Of a stretch of 64,000 nucleotides of DNA, positions 51,300 to 61,048 are shown in pieces. Made by a program: the position numbers and the translations under genes. Position 1 is the first letter of the stretch. The number at the start of each line of letters is the position of its first letter. Below the pieces are notes generated by a model, which saw nothing but the letters and a program-made list of their open reading frames with translations, had not been told where the DNA came from and made no database searches. Location: NCBI GenBank assembly GCA_014529385.2, contig CM043958.1, positions 90,541,025-90,605,024 on the forward strand. Direction: 5' to 3'. Origin of the DNA: Adiantum capillus-veneris (Eukaryota; Streptophyta; Polypodiopsida; Polypodiales; Pteridaceae).

Positions 51300-52440
51300 C
51301 TAGGTCAATTCTCTCGGAATTTTTAGACCCATCATAAGATGAACCTGGTTCCTTAAGTTTCCTCATTGAATCACAATTCATCTATCTTGGATGGTGTACT
51401 TTTTATATTGAGAGGGTACATTAAATTTCTCTATATTGGGACTCCTCTTTACTTTCCATCTCTATTGTCAAATCTTCTTTCAGAGTTTGTTTTAGCTTTT
51501 GATATTCGTATTTTTGTTCAGTTTTGGAATTTTTTTGTTGATGTTTTTGCTTTGTCCTTGGGTTTCTTTTTGTTTTGCCTCTTTGGGTTTGTTTGTAGAG
51601 ACACTAATTTCAATGACTTTCTTGTGATTTTGTCCCAGACAAAGTCATCTATTCCCACGAGCATAAGATGCTATGTTTTGCCCATTAATTGAGGCATTGG
51701 TTTCTCTTTTTTGTTCCACTATTTTCTCACTCATTTGGTTCAATATCTTCTTTGTCTCCTCAATTTTTGATTTGGAAAGTCATAGAAGACTACGTTACTT
51801 CACATTCATGTACACATCTAGATTCTCCAGTATTTGCTCCCACCCAAAGGGTTCAGATAACTCCTTTGGAAATGACTCTCGTATATAACTCTTATCCTCT
51901 ACCAATTGCCTTAGGATACAATTTTCCTTTTTCAGGCTTCCATATTTAGATACTCCACACATTCAAATATGCGCTTGTTTTATCAACCAAGTAGGTAACT
52001 GCGTTCCAGAATCCACAACTACATCAAAGTCTTGTACTGGGATCCAATTTACATCTCTATAACTATGGTCCTTTGTGCTGACCCTTGTTGTTACGCCTTT
52101 ATGCCTTAAGTAGAGGTGGTCATAGCCCCAAACTTGAACCATTTTGAGTTAACGCATGAATGGTCGTCCCAAAATAACCTCAAAGTTGTTGCTTTGTCTA
52201 GGATACAATTATTAGTTGTTCAAGCATCTCCAAGGGTATCTCTACAAGTCAGCCTGCTAGTTGCAACTTCATACATGTCTTTTTGAGAGCTTTCCTTTCC
52301 CATTTTTCCGAGCTTTCTTTCATAGTGATGGCTACCCCAGCCCCCACTATCAAGTATGGCTATCATTTTCACTCCTTTGTACTTGAGTGGTAAGGTGGTC
52401 TTTCCTTCTTCCCCTTCACAATAATCATCCACCTTGTTCA
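51300..52440 (-). pseudogene. pol: Protease and linker of family B
   Basis: The retropepsin start is at about 52,400-52,345 (TTLPLKYKGVKMIAILDSGG) and its end at about 52,190-52,130 (NNFEVILGRPFMR, LKMVQVWGYDHLYLRHKG). It continues with RVSTKDHSYRDVNWIPVQDF, then a Lys/Asn-rich linker (KSKIEETKKILNQMSEKIVE) to RT. The linker corresponds to 5,984-6,655 in element A. Several stops interrupt it. This places the normal protease of this lineage before RT. Confidence 0.72.
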
Positions 52441-53703
52441 CTAGTGCAGGTTTTTCTTTTGATTTCTCAAGTTGAGTTGTAATCACGTTTTCATTTGTGG
52501 GAAAATGTTGCGGAGGGATTTTAAACCCTATCTCTTCCAAGTTTTTGCCCATTTGACCCCATAAATGTTGTATAATCTTTCGGAGTTTTGCGAGAGTAAT
52601 AATGCATCTTATAGGAGATGACATCAATTCGTGCAAGCTTTTTGTGGCCATCATATGTGGCACTGGACTCCATTGAGATGACAACCCTCACCTTTGATTT
52701 TTTCTCGTGTTTCCCTACAAAAGAAGGTAAAGTCCTTAATGTTTCTATCACCATGGATACTTTCATCCTTGCATCTCCCTACAACAACTATATATTTCCG
52801 GGATAAATCCCATGTGTTAGGAAATATGACGTAGCTAAGTAGATAATTGAGTAGATTACTTAATGGGGAGAGAGATAATTTACACACACAAGAGATTATA
52901 GAGTAGAGAGAGAGAGAGAGAGACTACACATGATATACATGGTTCACCCAATGTTGGCTACGTCCACGGGAAAGCAGCCAGTCAATGGCTTTAGTACTTC
53001 AAAACAAGAAGTAGGTTACAAAGGGATTATACCCTTTTGGAGCTCCTGCCTTGCTTCACTCTCACCACCACCCACCTTGTTGCATCAACTTCACACTATG
53101 AAATTTGTGTAGAAATGTCCTCATTTTAAAGGCCAAAAGGGCTGACCTCTCTCATGAGAGGCAGCCATATGTAGCCACCCTTGTGTAGATAAGTCCAAAT
53201 CGGACCCTCCAATCCACCCATGTGTCGCCGCCCTTGAGAAGACAAGTCCGTTTTTGAATTCGGCCACCGGCCATTGACTTCCAACCACCGGTCAACCAAC
53301 CAGTCGTTTTCTGACCACTTTCCGACCGTTGTCCGACCATAATATTCCGGCGAAAATGAATATTCCGGTGAGATGAAAATTTTGGTTTCCGGCGAGTGAT
53401 TTTATTTTCCAGCAAGTTATTTTTCTTCGCGCACGATGGCTTCTCCTCATAATGGGGGCCTTACAAATGTGCGTTTTTACCACAAAAAATTACAAGGGGT
53501 AAATCAGGCTCCATACTTAACACATGATCCATGTTGATTGTTGAGATTGGTGATGAATATAGCATGGCACTCCTATCCTTTCTCTTATTGATTGTCTCCC
53601 ATAAGGATTGTGGCCACGGCTTGTCCACTTTAGGAATTGGTTGTACCTCCTTGAAACTTGGTCTCATTTGTTTGTTTGCAGCCACCCTTGTATCCAATGG
53701 CAT
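52220..53703 (-). pseudogene. gag: Gag C-terminal part of family B
   Basis: Frames at 53,703-53,461 and 52,766-52,220 make up a polar Gag end that corresponds to 38,604-39,407. Shared features are VDKPWPQSLWE/LDDPWKEIRD, TLRTLPSFVGKHE/SLRTLPSYLGEYE and the protease start. An LTR of about 650 bases (52,815-53,465) is inserted in between. Frame changes are frequent. Confidence 0.6.
52815..53465. mobile_element. Solo LTR, probably copia type, inside family B gag
   Basis: It begins TGTTAGGAAATATGACG and ends GGGGGCCTTACA; the tips TGTTAGG and CCTTACA are near inverted repeats. It contains a GA run and the segment ATGGTTCACCCAATGTTGGC followed by CTACGTCCACGGG, which I associate with copia LTRs in plants. 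The flanking gag sequences on both sides belong together. I could not confirm a clean 5-base target duplication. Confidence 0.55.
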
Positions 53704-54052
53704 TTCATTCCTTCATATGGTTGGTTCTCATGTTTTTTTTTTATAGTGCGCTTCCATCCTCTTTTTTAGATATAGGCACTACTTGTTCAGGGATGCTCAA
53801 TATTTCTGGTTGCTTAAGAGCTTGAGCTTTCTTTATGAGCGTTCGCACATTTCCAACCATCTTGTTTCAACTTCTCAATTCGGATATGTCAACCATCATG
53901 GTTCTAATGTTTGGTTGCTTTTTAGTCTTGCCTCGTAGGCTTGCATCATGGCATCTAAATGCTCATTCACTTTTTCTACTAAGACTGAACCATCCAATAC
54001 GGTTTTTGACTCTTCCACTATCTTGACTTTTTTTGTGTTCTCTTGCTCGTGC

Positions 54053-54780
54053 TTAAGATTTTCTCTCATTTGATGTAGTTTTGTCTCTAAGGTCGTCTCT
54101 TTTGTCTCTTTTTTCTTTGATTTTGTCTCTTTTAGCTTTCCAAGATTTTTGTTGAGTCCTTACTGATAAAATTTCAAACTCATTTTGTTCAGGAGGTTTT
54201 GGTTCATCTACAATTGACAGGTTTTTGGCTGCTTCCTGAGCTCGATCTCTAGGCACCACTTTGACAAGAACTGACTCAAATCCACTGGAACAAGATAAAA
54301 CCCAATGAAATTGACAATCGCTTTCCCCTTGTTTTTTGGGTACTTTGCACAATGTTGGATCCGGTGTTCTTTTCCACAACCCTCACAAAACCCAAATACC
54401 TTTGTTCTCTCTCCCTTCTTTGGACAAAGTTGTGTCCAATGGTTACCTCCACATTCATAGCATGGACCTTCCGGCTTGGCAATTGGTGGTGCCTCCATTG
54501 GTTGTATCGTCCTAGTAGGATACCCTCTAGGCTTGTAATTTTGGGTTGCTACTATGAACATGAGCATATTTTTGTCCGTTGTGTACTAGTTTCTCATTGT
54601 TTGAGCTAAACATGAAGTTTTTGTAGCTTCGTCTGCACTTTCCCAGACAGGGCAGTCCTTCATGGTATACGCTACTTTCTCATGTTCCCTTATATGAGTT
54701 TCTACAAGCTCCTCATAATAAATAGTTGGTGGCATCATTTGCTGGCTCATGAGTTTCTCTACTAGCTGCACGTATTAAGC
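54053..54780 (-). pseudogene. gag: Gag zinc-knuckle region of family B
   Basis: Frames at 54,771-54,586 (LVETHIREHEKVAYTMKDCP) and 54,567-54,208 carry two knuckles, CYECGGNHWTQLC and CEGCGKEHRIQHC. Both have the spacing C-x2-C-x3-H-x4-C, one residue shorter than the classical retroviral knuckle. The C-terminal frame continues with a charged segment to about 54,053. It would bind element RNA. Stops separate the pieces. Confidence 0.7.
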
Positions 54781-55189
54781 AATGATTGTCTTAAGATAAA
54801 GGTGGTTGTTGGCCAAACACAAGTTGTGGTTTGTATCTCCCTTGTGCTACAATTTTGGGTCCTATGTAGTACCTCGGAGGTGGTGGAAATTATTGCACTA
54901 CTGAGGGTCCATACGGTCTTTCCCTCACATATATCCGATCATAAAAGCAATCATTTGTGCTGTGGTTGGTGTATTTTTACTGGATTGCACACCACTTCAA
55001 TGCTCTTAGTACATTTGCTGCCTGTGGCTGCCATTGTCGCAAATTAGGATTTTGCTGATAAACTTTGTTCATCCATCGAATCACTTTCTTGACTACTTGA
55101 TCAACATTTTGTGTGATTGAAGTAGGAGCACTACATGTTGTAAATAACTCACTAATGGTTGAGGAGGTACTACTCGTAGTTTACACACA

Positions 55190-55230
<41 letters not shown>

Positions 55231-55255
55231 GTAAGTTACATGTAACCTACACACA

Positions 55256-55287
<32 letters not shown>

Positions 55288-55467
55288 CGTAAGTTACATG
55301 TAACAAATTGAGATTTGCACAAGGAAAAAAATATCCATTAGATCTCATATTGTCGTATCATTACACCCAATGAAGCAACAAAACCATGTGTCAATATCTA
55401 CCTTCGTGTCAACATGAGGAAAACACAAAAAGACATCAATAGAATACCGCATGTCAATAGCAACCTC
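54781..55467. other. Decayed gag start and microsatellites
   Basis: The minus strand up to about 55,140 may be the start of family B gag, but no frame can be followed. 55,182-55,304 holds two copies of a unit: ACACACAAAG, a GA run, then ACGTAAGTTACATGTAAC. Nothing else is visible up to the family C LTR at 55,468. Confidence 0.45.
55182..55304. repeat. Duplicated GA microsatellite unit
   Basis: Unit 1 (55,182-55,246) and unit 2 (about 55,248-55,304) each consist of a CA-rich start, a GA run (about 16 and 13 units) and the same end ACGTAAGTTACATGTAAC. Confidence 0.85.
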
Positions 55468-55639
55468 TGTCAGGACACGGGTCTTGTACCCTAAGAACTA
55501 GGCTAGGCAAGAACTACAGCCAAGGGCCGGGCTATGCAGTGTGGACAGGGGATTCGTCTAGGGCAAGGGGCTAGGAGCCCACCTATAAAGGGAGGTTGGG
55601 AGGAGGATCCACGAGAGCCTAGTTGCCTAGTTTCTTACA
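55468..55639 (+). repeat. Short LTR of family C, copy 1
   Basis: 172 bases, TGTCAGGACACGGG to TTTCTTACA, with TATA box CTATAAAGG near 55,582. It differs from the copy at 60,864-61,035 at about nine positions by eye. Confidence 0.88.
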
Positions 55640-55640
55640 C

Positions 55641-55652
55641 TAGTATCAGAGC
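55641..55652 (+). promoter_or_regulatory. Primer-binding site of family C, copy 1
   Basis: TAGTATCAGAGC, one base off TGGTATCAGAGC, complementary to initiator-Met tRNA; one base after the LTR end. Confidence 0.8.
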
Positions 55653-56535
55653 TTGGGACTCTCTTCCACCCTCTCTCTACGCGTGGTCATCTTTGGCCCC
55701 TAAAGGCATGCCCCTTTTGTGAGAACCGCTGCTTTTTAAGCCCTTTTCCAATTTTAGCCGGGCTCCTTGCCAAATCGGGCAGTTCTACCCGTTTGGGAAA
55801 CCACTGTGTGGTGCACAATATCGCGGGGAGTTAGGCTTGAAGGGAGCGCCCTGTGGAAGAGGGGGAAGATATACGAGTTCGCGGCCGTAGCCGGCCTGTG
55901 CAAGCAACAAGCTCCTCATCATCTCCCTCATCAAAACTTGCGCGCTGCCTACGTTTTCTTCTTCAAGAATTTGCCTCCTTTTCACATGGCAAGGCCATTA
56001 AGTAAAACAAGTTTGAGTCTTGGCCACTGAGTCTTGGCCACTCTCAGCGGCCCTTCCCACGAGTACATTAGCAACTCAAGGTAGTCGGGCAATCCAGAGC
56101 ACGCTTCAACCGCCGAGGAAAGCCCCTCGATCATCACGGCTTCAAATTTTACTCAAATACTGCAGAAAATTCCACAACCTGCGTGTTCGGGTGGAAGATA
56201 AACAACCACAATTCGTTGTTCGGCAAGACTAATTCAGTATTCCGAGCAAATCAAATTCCCCCGACTGATTTTTCGTTTGCATACGATGAAAATCCCGTCA
56301 TCGGCTACTCTGAATTGATTTACGTTTTCAAAGGCGTCCTCGGTTCCAAATCAATTATTGATTGCTCGGTGGCTTGGGATTTACAATCCGACTTCGACCT
56401 AGGCGTTCGTCTCAGTTCAGTTAATTCTAGCAATCTGCTATAAGTTCGATTAAGTGCTGAGACGATTCAAGCTACGACACGGAGTAGCTATACTTTGCAA
56501 GGGCGACAGACATCAGGTATTGTTTTCTCTTTTGT
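55653..56535 (+). other. Leader of family C, copy 1
   Basis: Several short plus-strand frames but no motif. The corresponding part of copy 2 (from 61,049) is mostly different, so the leader is not conserved. Confidence 0.45.
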
Positions 56536-57072
56536 TTGCACAACACAGATTCGCCACTGAGTGCGGAAATTGATGATCAACACATGTTTGACTTTGAATA
56601 TATCGAATGGGCTCCACCTGTGGATGTCATGGGGCCGGATACTCTCACAGAGAGTACCCTCGTGGCAACAGGGATGGATGGTGCAAACCCAGGTGATCCA
56701 TCTCTGTCTCCTCGTTTGTCAACCCCTCCTCCACAGAGCGTGTTGGACATTCTAGAGGATGAAAGTCAATTGCCATATGCCAGGGAGTTTGTCACTCGAC
56801 AGGACTGGAAAACTTTTGATGCCCGATTTCGCAAGCTCGCTGTCAGGGTTCAAATCTTGGTTACACAAGTAGAAAATCTTACACAATTAATTTACAGAAT
56901 GCTACCAGAATTAGCTCTCCACTTGCCAACAACCCAGGGGGTTGCCAATTTACCATTTATGACCAAAGAGGTCCAACATGTCCACAATACTTCGCACGAC
57001 CAACGTGGTCAAGAAGCGCCTATCACCATCCGAATTTCAACGTGCAACAAGTCAAAAATTATGCTTTATTAG
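56536..57072 (+). CDS. ORF of family C, possibly remnant of gag (178 aa)
   Basis: An intact frame. The first half is acidic and Pro/Ser/Thr rich; the second half has a probable helical stretch (TRQDWKTFDARFRKLAVRVQ, then ILVTQVENLTQLIYRMLPEL). There is no zinc knuckle and no capsid motif I recognise. Its place after the leader suggests it derives from the start of gag. In copy 2 I do not see an intact equivalent. The function is not known. Confidence 0.45.
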   Translation: MHNTDSPLSAEIDDQHMFDFEYIEWAPPVDVMGPDTLTESTLVATGMDGANPGDPSLSPRLSTPPPQSVLDILEDESQLPYAREFVTRQDWKTFDARFRKLAVRVQILVTQVENLTQLIYRMLPELALHLPTTQGVANLPFMTKEVQHVHNTSHDQRGQEAPITIRISTCNKSKIMLY

Positions 57073-60000
57073 CTTAGGAACACATCAAAAAAAGCAGTGC
57101 CCACATGTTGGAAAACTTCAGCATGATGCATGAGTTTGTGCTTTGACATAAACTCCAGTTTTGGTGCACGGCACAGTAGTTATATGGCTTTTTCAATATG
57201 TTATGCATAGCCATTTTCTCATACTTCAATGTGGAATTTTCAGCGTATTGTACGTTTGAATTGGGTACTGTTAAACCCCAATTGTTTTCTGCCACATTCA
57301 TTTTTGGCACGACCAGTCATATCATCTCGGCTTATATGATCTGCCGAAAACATTCTGAGATGCAGGCAAGATCACTGAATTAGGGTGTATATGATACATG
57401 TGTCCTACAACTCACGCTTTGCATTTACGTCGGATAGTACCCAAGTTTGGGGCACCTACATTATTCAGGATATCATCTCATCGAATCCTTACCAGTCTAA
57501 CCGGTGCAAGGCACTTAGGATGTTGACTTCAACAGTTATCACGGTAGCCATGGGCTCTCATTTTTGTATGCAAGGCATGCTACCCAGATGGTATACAGTA
57601 CGCTCTTACAAATCACTATGTCAAGGACACTATTAGTTATGCATTGTTTCCCATAATTTTCGGTTGCTATCCAGGCACACAAAACAACCTCCAAACTTTT
57701 ACTGGATTCACAACCCATACACGGTAGAAAGCCAAGATCCGACTTGTGTTCCCTCTTGCGATGCGAGCATCATACAGTCAGATGGTTGCACGCTTACAAC
57801 ATGCTAGTGAGGTGGATTCCATTCTACCGCCGTCGGAAAAATGCTTCCGCTCTCACACCCGACACTTTGTCAAGGATAAGATACGTTCTGGATTGTTTTT
57901 GGGGTTGTTGTCAACATACAACAACACTTATTTCACAGGCAATGTGCCACTGCTAAGTCATTTTCATACAATCACGACCCCTACAAGGAAGGTAGATCAA
58001 GATGTGATACCTCTCTCAATGAGCGAGTCATACCGGACACTTGTGGAATGCTTATATGATAAGCTGCAAGTCATGCATAAGATGCGTAAGAGCACACAGC
58101 TTGGGTGCACACTCTCAAACTTAAGGAAAGTCCCTCAGCCCAGCATGCTCTTCTTTTCTCTCTTTTTCTTATTTCTTTCAAGAATAATGAAACTCTTCTA
58201 AGAAGCTTTTTCTACATATTCTGCTGGTGAGTCAGCTTGAGCCAAGGTGCTCTAACTCACAGCTAGCACATGGCTAAGATACTACTCAAATTAGTCTTCA
58301 TCGGTTCGTCGATTGCACACTATTTTGCATAAGGTCTATGAGCCAAACAGGCTAAGAGCCGATTTCATGACAAGGGTAAGACCCAACTATTGGCATTCCT
58401 TGGGTGATTGTTTTCAATATTGAACAGATCTATCCAGGGCAATATACATCGACGTTAATGGACAAGCAAGAGCCTTGTCATTATGGATGTTTACAGTGTC
58501 ATTTTTGCACTACATGTTTTCAGTGCGACACTCACGTTGAGTTTTTGATAAATCTTCAACTCACAGTAGCTGATATCTACAAGGATGTATAGATGCAGCA
58601 ATCAGTTGAGACAGCATGAGTGTCCACAAGAGCTAGGCAGTTCACTTACGTGGATGTCCTGCTCTCTCTATAGCACTACGGAATGTCTACGGACATATTG
58701 TTTTGGGGTAAGACCCGGCGGGTGATTGCTACATCACCCCATAGGCCTTAAGGATCACCGTTTGATCTGCATTAAGGATCGCCATTGATTTCTCCTAGTT
58801 ATACTTTCAAGGAAATAATTCCACAATCTACCAAGCAGTAGCAGACGAGCACACTTTTCAAGTTGATTCCAATCAACCTGTACACGGTTGACTATGTTGG
58901 TTACCGTTATCTGCTCGTTGAGCAATTTCTACAAAGAGTCTTATCAAGGGGTTTGACTACGTAGATTCTAATCCAAGAGCTTGGATTGCAAAGGCAACAA
59001 CCAGGCTTCCCATTGCAATGTTGTTTGTTTTTTCAGGTAGGGGACGTGCTCCTCTCCATTTGAATATGGGTAAGTGAACATTACGTTCAAATCTCCACGT
59101 ACGGATCTATTGATTTGGTGTTATTCCATTTTTAGGATGCTTTGCTTGGTTTTTCAAGACATATAAGTACGCTTGAATGTTACAGAGCCATGCCAAGGGC
59201 ATGTCAGCACAAAGTATTTTGGGCCAAGTGTCCAATCTATTTTTTTGCCTTATGCTGTTACGAACCTACTTGTAGGGTTCAATTTGGCACATGTTGTCAC
59301 ATGGGATACAACATGGTCTAGAAACTCCAGGAGTTCGGTTTAGCCAGTGTGGAGCAAGATAATGAGGGTCCCTCTCTCTCTTGTCGCGGAGTGTTTTGCA
59401 ATTCCTCCACACCCAAGTACATCTTGTACTTGAAGGATGTTCTTTTTTACACATCCTTACATGAGACATATTCCACATGTGGAGAATATGAGTCTCTGGA
59501 CTGACACTGGAGCCATTATTTCAATTACGTGTCACAACAAAGTCCCTAGGTGTTGGTCACATCTGTTTTCTACACCATTTTTTAGCACGACGTATCAGGA
59601 GAAATTTCGTGGCCAAAAATTTTCGGATACTTAGAATGACTTGTTAAGGTACAAGTACTGCTAAACAACATTACAGATGGTTGTTTATACATATAGCAAG
59701 GCTATAAGCTGTTAATGAAAAAGTTTCATTGTCTGTATCTAGAAGTGAGCAATGTTTCACCATTTATTGTGATTCAGACATTTCAGCAAAGCTTGCAAAA
59801 GATTGCAAACTAAAATTATTTAGTTCCTTTTCAGAACTATTTACATTCCTTTTATTGTGTGCTAGGCGCATCACATTTGCCATAAGTATTGGCAAGGATC
59901 ATTGTGGATATACAGGCTCGGGTTAGTTTTTGCTAAATGCATGCACACTAGGTGTTATGGGCCCTAGTGTTTAGCAAGGGCTGATTTGGAACGGCATGCA

Positions 60001-60500
60001 TATTCCACAGATTGTTGCTTATGAAGCATTTTGCACTCTATGTGCACTATCTCTATGAGATTACTTTTGGATCCACTAATCACCAATAGAGATCATGGCT
60101 CGGTTTGGGCATTTCTGGATTTTTTCAAGTTAACCACGATGGTTATTTCGGACATTGTCGATTCTTCACCAATGTTAAACACTAAGTGTGATTTCCCGTT
60201 TACCAGTCATCTGGGACGACTGTCTATAACCCGTGAGGAAAACACACCTCAGTACTGTCAATTATCCAAGGGGATAAGCAGATTACAAAGATTACAAAGA
60301 GTAATCTTGTGCTAAAGGATCTGCTAAGAGCATACGTTAGCACAACGCATTTCTAGATAGATGATTTTCTCCCTATTTTCGACTTTAAACACCTCTTGTG
60401 GTGGTGTTGGAGATTGTGTCAATACTTTCATACGTCAAGGACTTACCAGGTGTGCTGACAGAGTACCTTGGCATGTAACCTTCATTAGGGATGAACATGT
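57073..60500 (+). other. Non-coding internal region of family C, copy 1
   Basis: No frame with a family motif, although the sequence is conserved in copy 2 over at least 58,000-58,640 (63,370-64,000). RT, RNase H and the integrase core should be here in a full chromovirus; I see none. It may be a replaced or scrambled segment. Confidence 0.5.
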
Positions 60501-60506
60501 AACGGA

Positions 60507-60863
60507 CTTTCAAAATGCTCAAGCGAGTTGGTGATCGTGCCTACAAGCTACTACTACCATCACCATCTCATTCATCCGGTGTTTCATGTTAGCCGTTTAC
60601 GAAAGAGGTTACATGGGGACAACAACGGCATTGACCAACAAGTTTTGGTCGACTACATTGAACCTCCTATGTTACCGCATGAACCTGAATGTGTTATGGA
60701 TTATCATGAGTTGCGTACACGCCATCATGTACAACAACAAGCCTTAATCAAGTGGAAATACCAACTTGAAGAAGGTGCCACCTGGGAAAACATTAGTGTT
60801 CTTAAGAAGAAGTTTCCCACTTTTGTTTTCGAGGACGAAAACTCTTCTTTAAGGGGGGAGTAA
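60507..60863 (+). pseudogene. pol: Integrase C-terminus with chromodomain, family C
   Basis: From 60,507 a frame reads FKMLKRVGDRAYKLLLPSPS (GPY/F-type end), then after a one-base shift IHPVFHVSRLRKRL and a chromodomain-like end: PECVMDYHELRTRHHVQQQA, LIKWKYQLEEGATWENISVL and KKKFPTFVF. The last codons (LRGE) are encoded by the purine tract AAGGGGGGAG and the stop TAA ends at 60,863, the base before the LTR. The similar remnant at 28,150-28,660 shares almost the whole end. Its preservation without the rest of pol is odd. Confidence 0.78.
60851..60860 (+). promoter_or_regulatory. Polypurine tract of family C
   Basis: AAGGGGGGAG, followed by TAA and the LTR start TGTCAGG at 60,864. Confidence 0.85.
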
Positions 60864-61035
60864 TGTCAGGACACGGGTCCTGTACCCTAAGAACTAGGCT
60901 AGGCAAGGATTGCGGCCAAGGGCCGGGCTAGGCAGTGTGGACAGGGGATCCGTCTAGGGCAAGGGGCTAGGAGCCCACCTATACAGGGAGGTTGGGAGGA
61001 GGATCCAGGAGAGCCTAGTTGCCTAGTTTCTTACA
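60864..61035 (+). repeat. Short LTR of family C, shared by both copies
   Basis: 172 bases, TGTCAGGACACGGG to TTTCTTACA. The TATA box is altered (CTATACAGG). It is followed by CTGGTATCCGAGCTC, another primer-binding site, so it serves as the 3' LTR of copy 1 and the 5' LTR of copy 2. Confidence 0.88.
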
Positions 61036-61036
61036 C

Positions 61037-61048
61037 TGGTATCCGAGC
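61037..61048 (+). promoter_or_regulatory. Primer-binding site of family C, copy 2
   Basis: TGGTATCCGAGC, one base off the initiator-Met site TGGTATCAGAGC. Confidence 0.78.

Larger units (their letters stand above)
50672..54780 (-). mobile_element. Gypsy family B element: gag, protease, RT (decayed)
   Basis: Minus strand, high to low: gag start (54,780-54,100), gag end (53,703-52,521, interrupted by an LTR at 52,815-53,465), protease (52,400-52,000), linker (51,960-51,300) and RT (51,260-50,672). RT stops right after its YMDD region, where the CACTA 3' end abuts. Many stops. Order is conventional, with the protease before RT. Confidence 0.75.
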
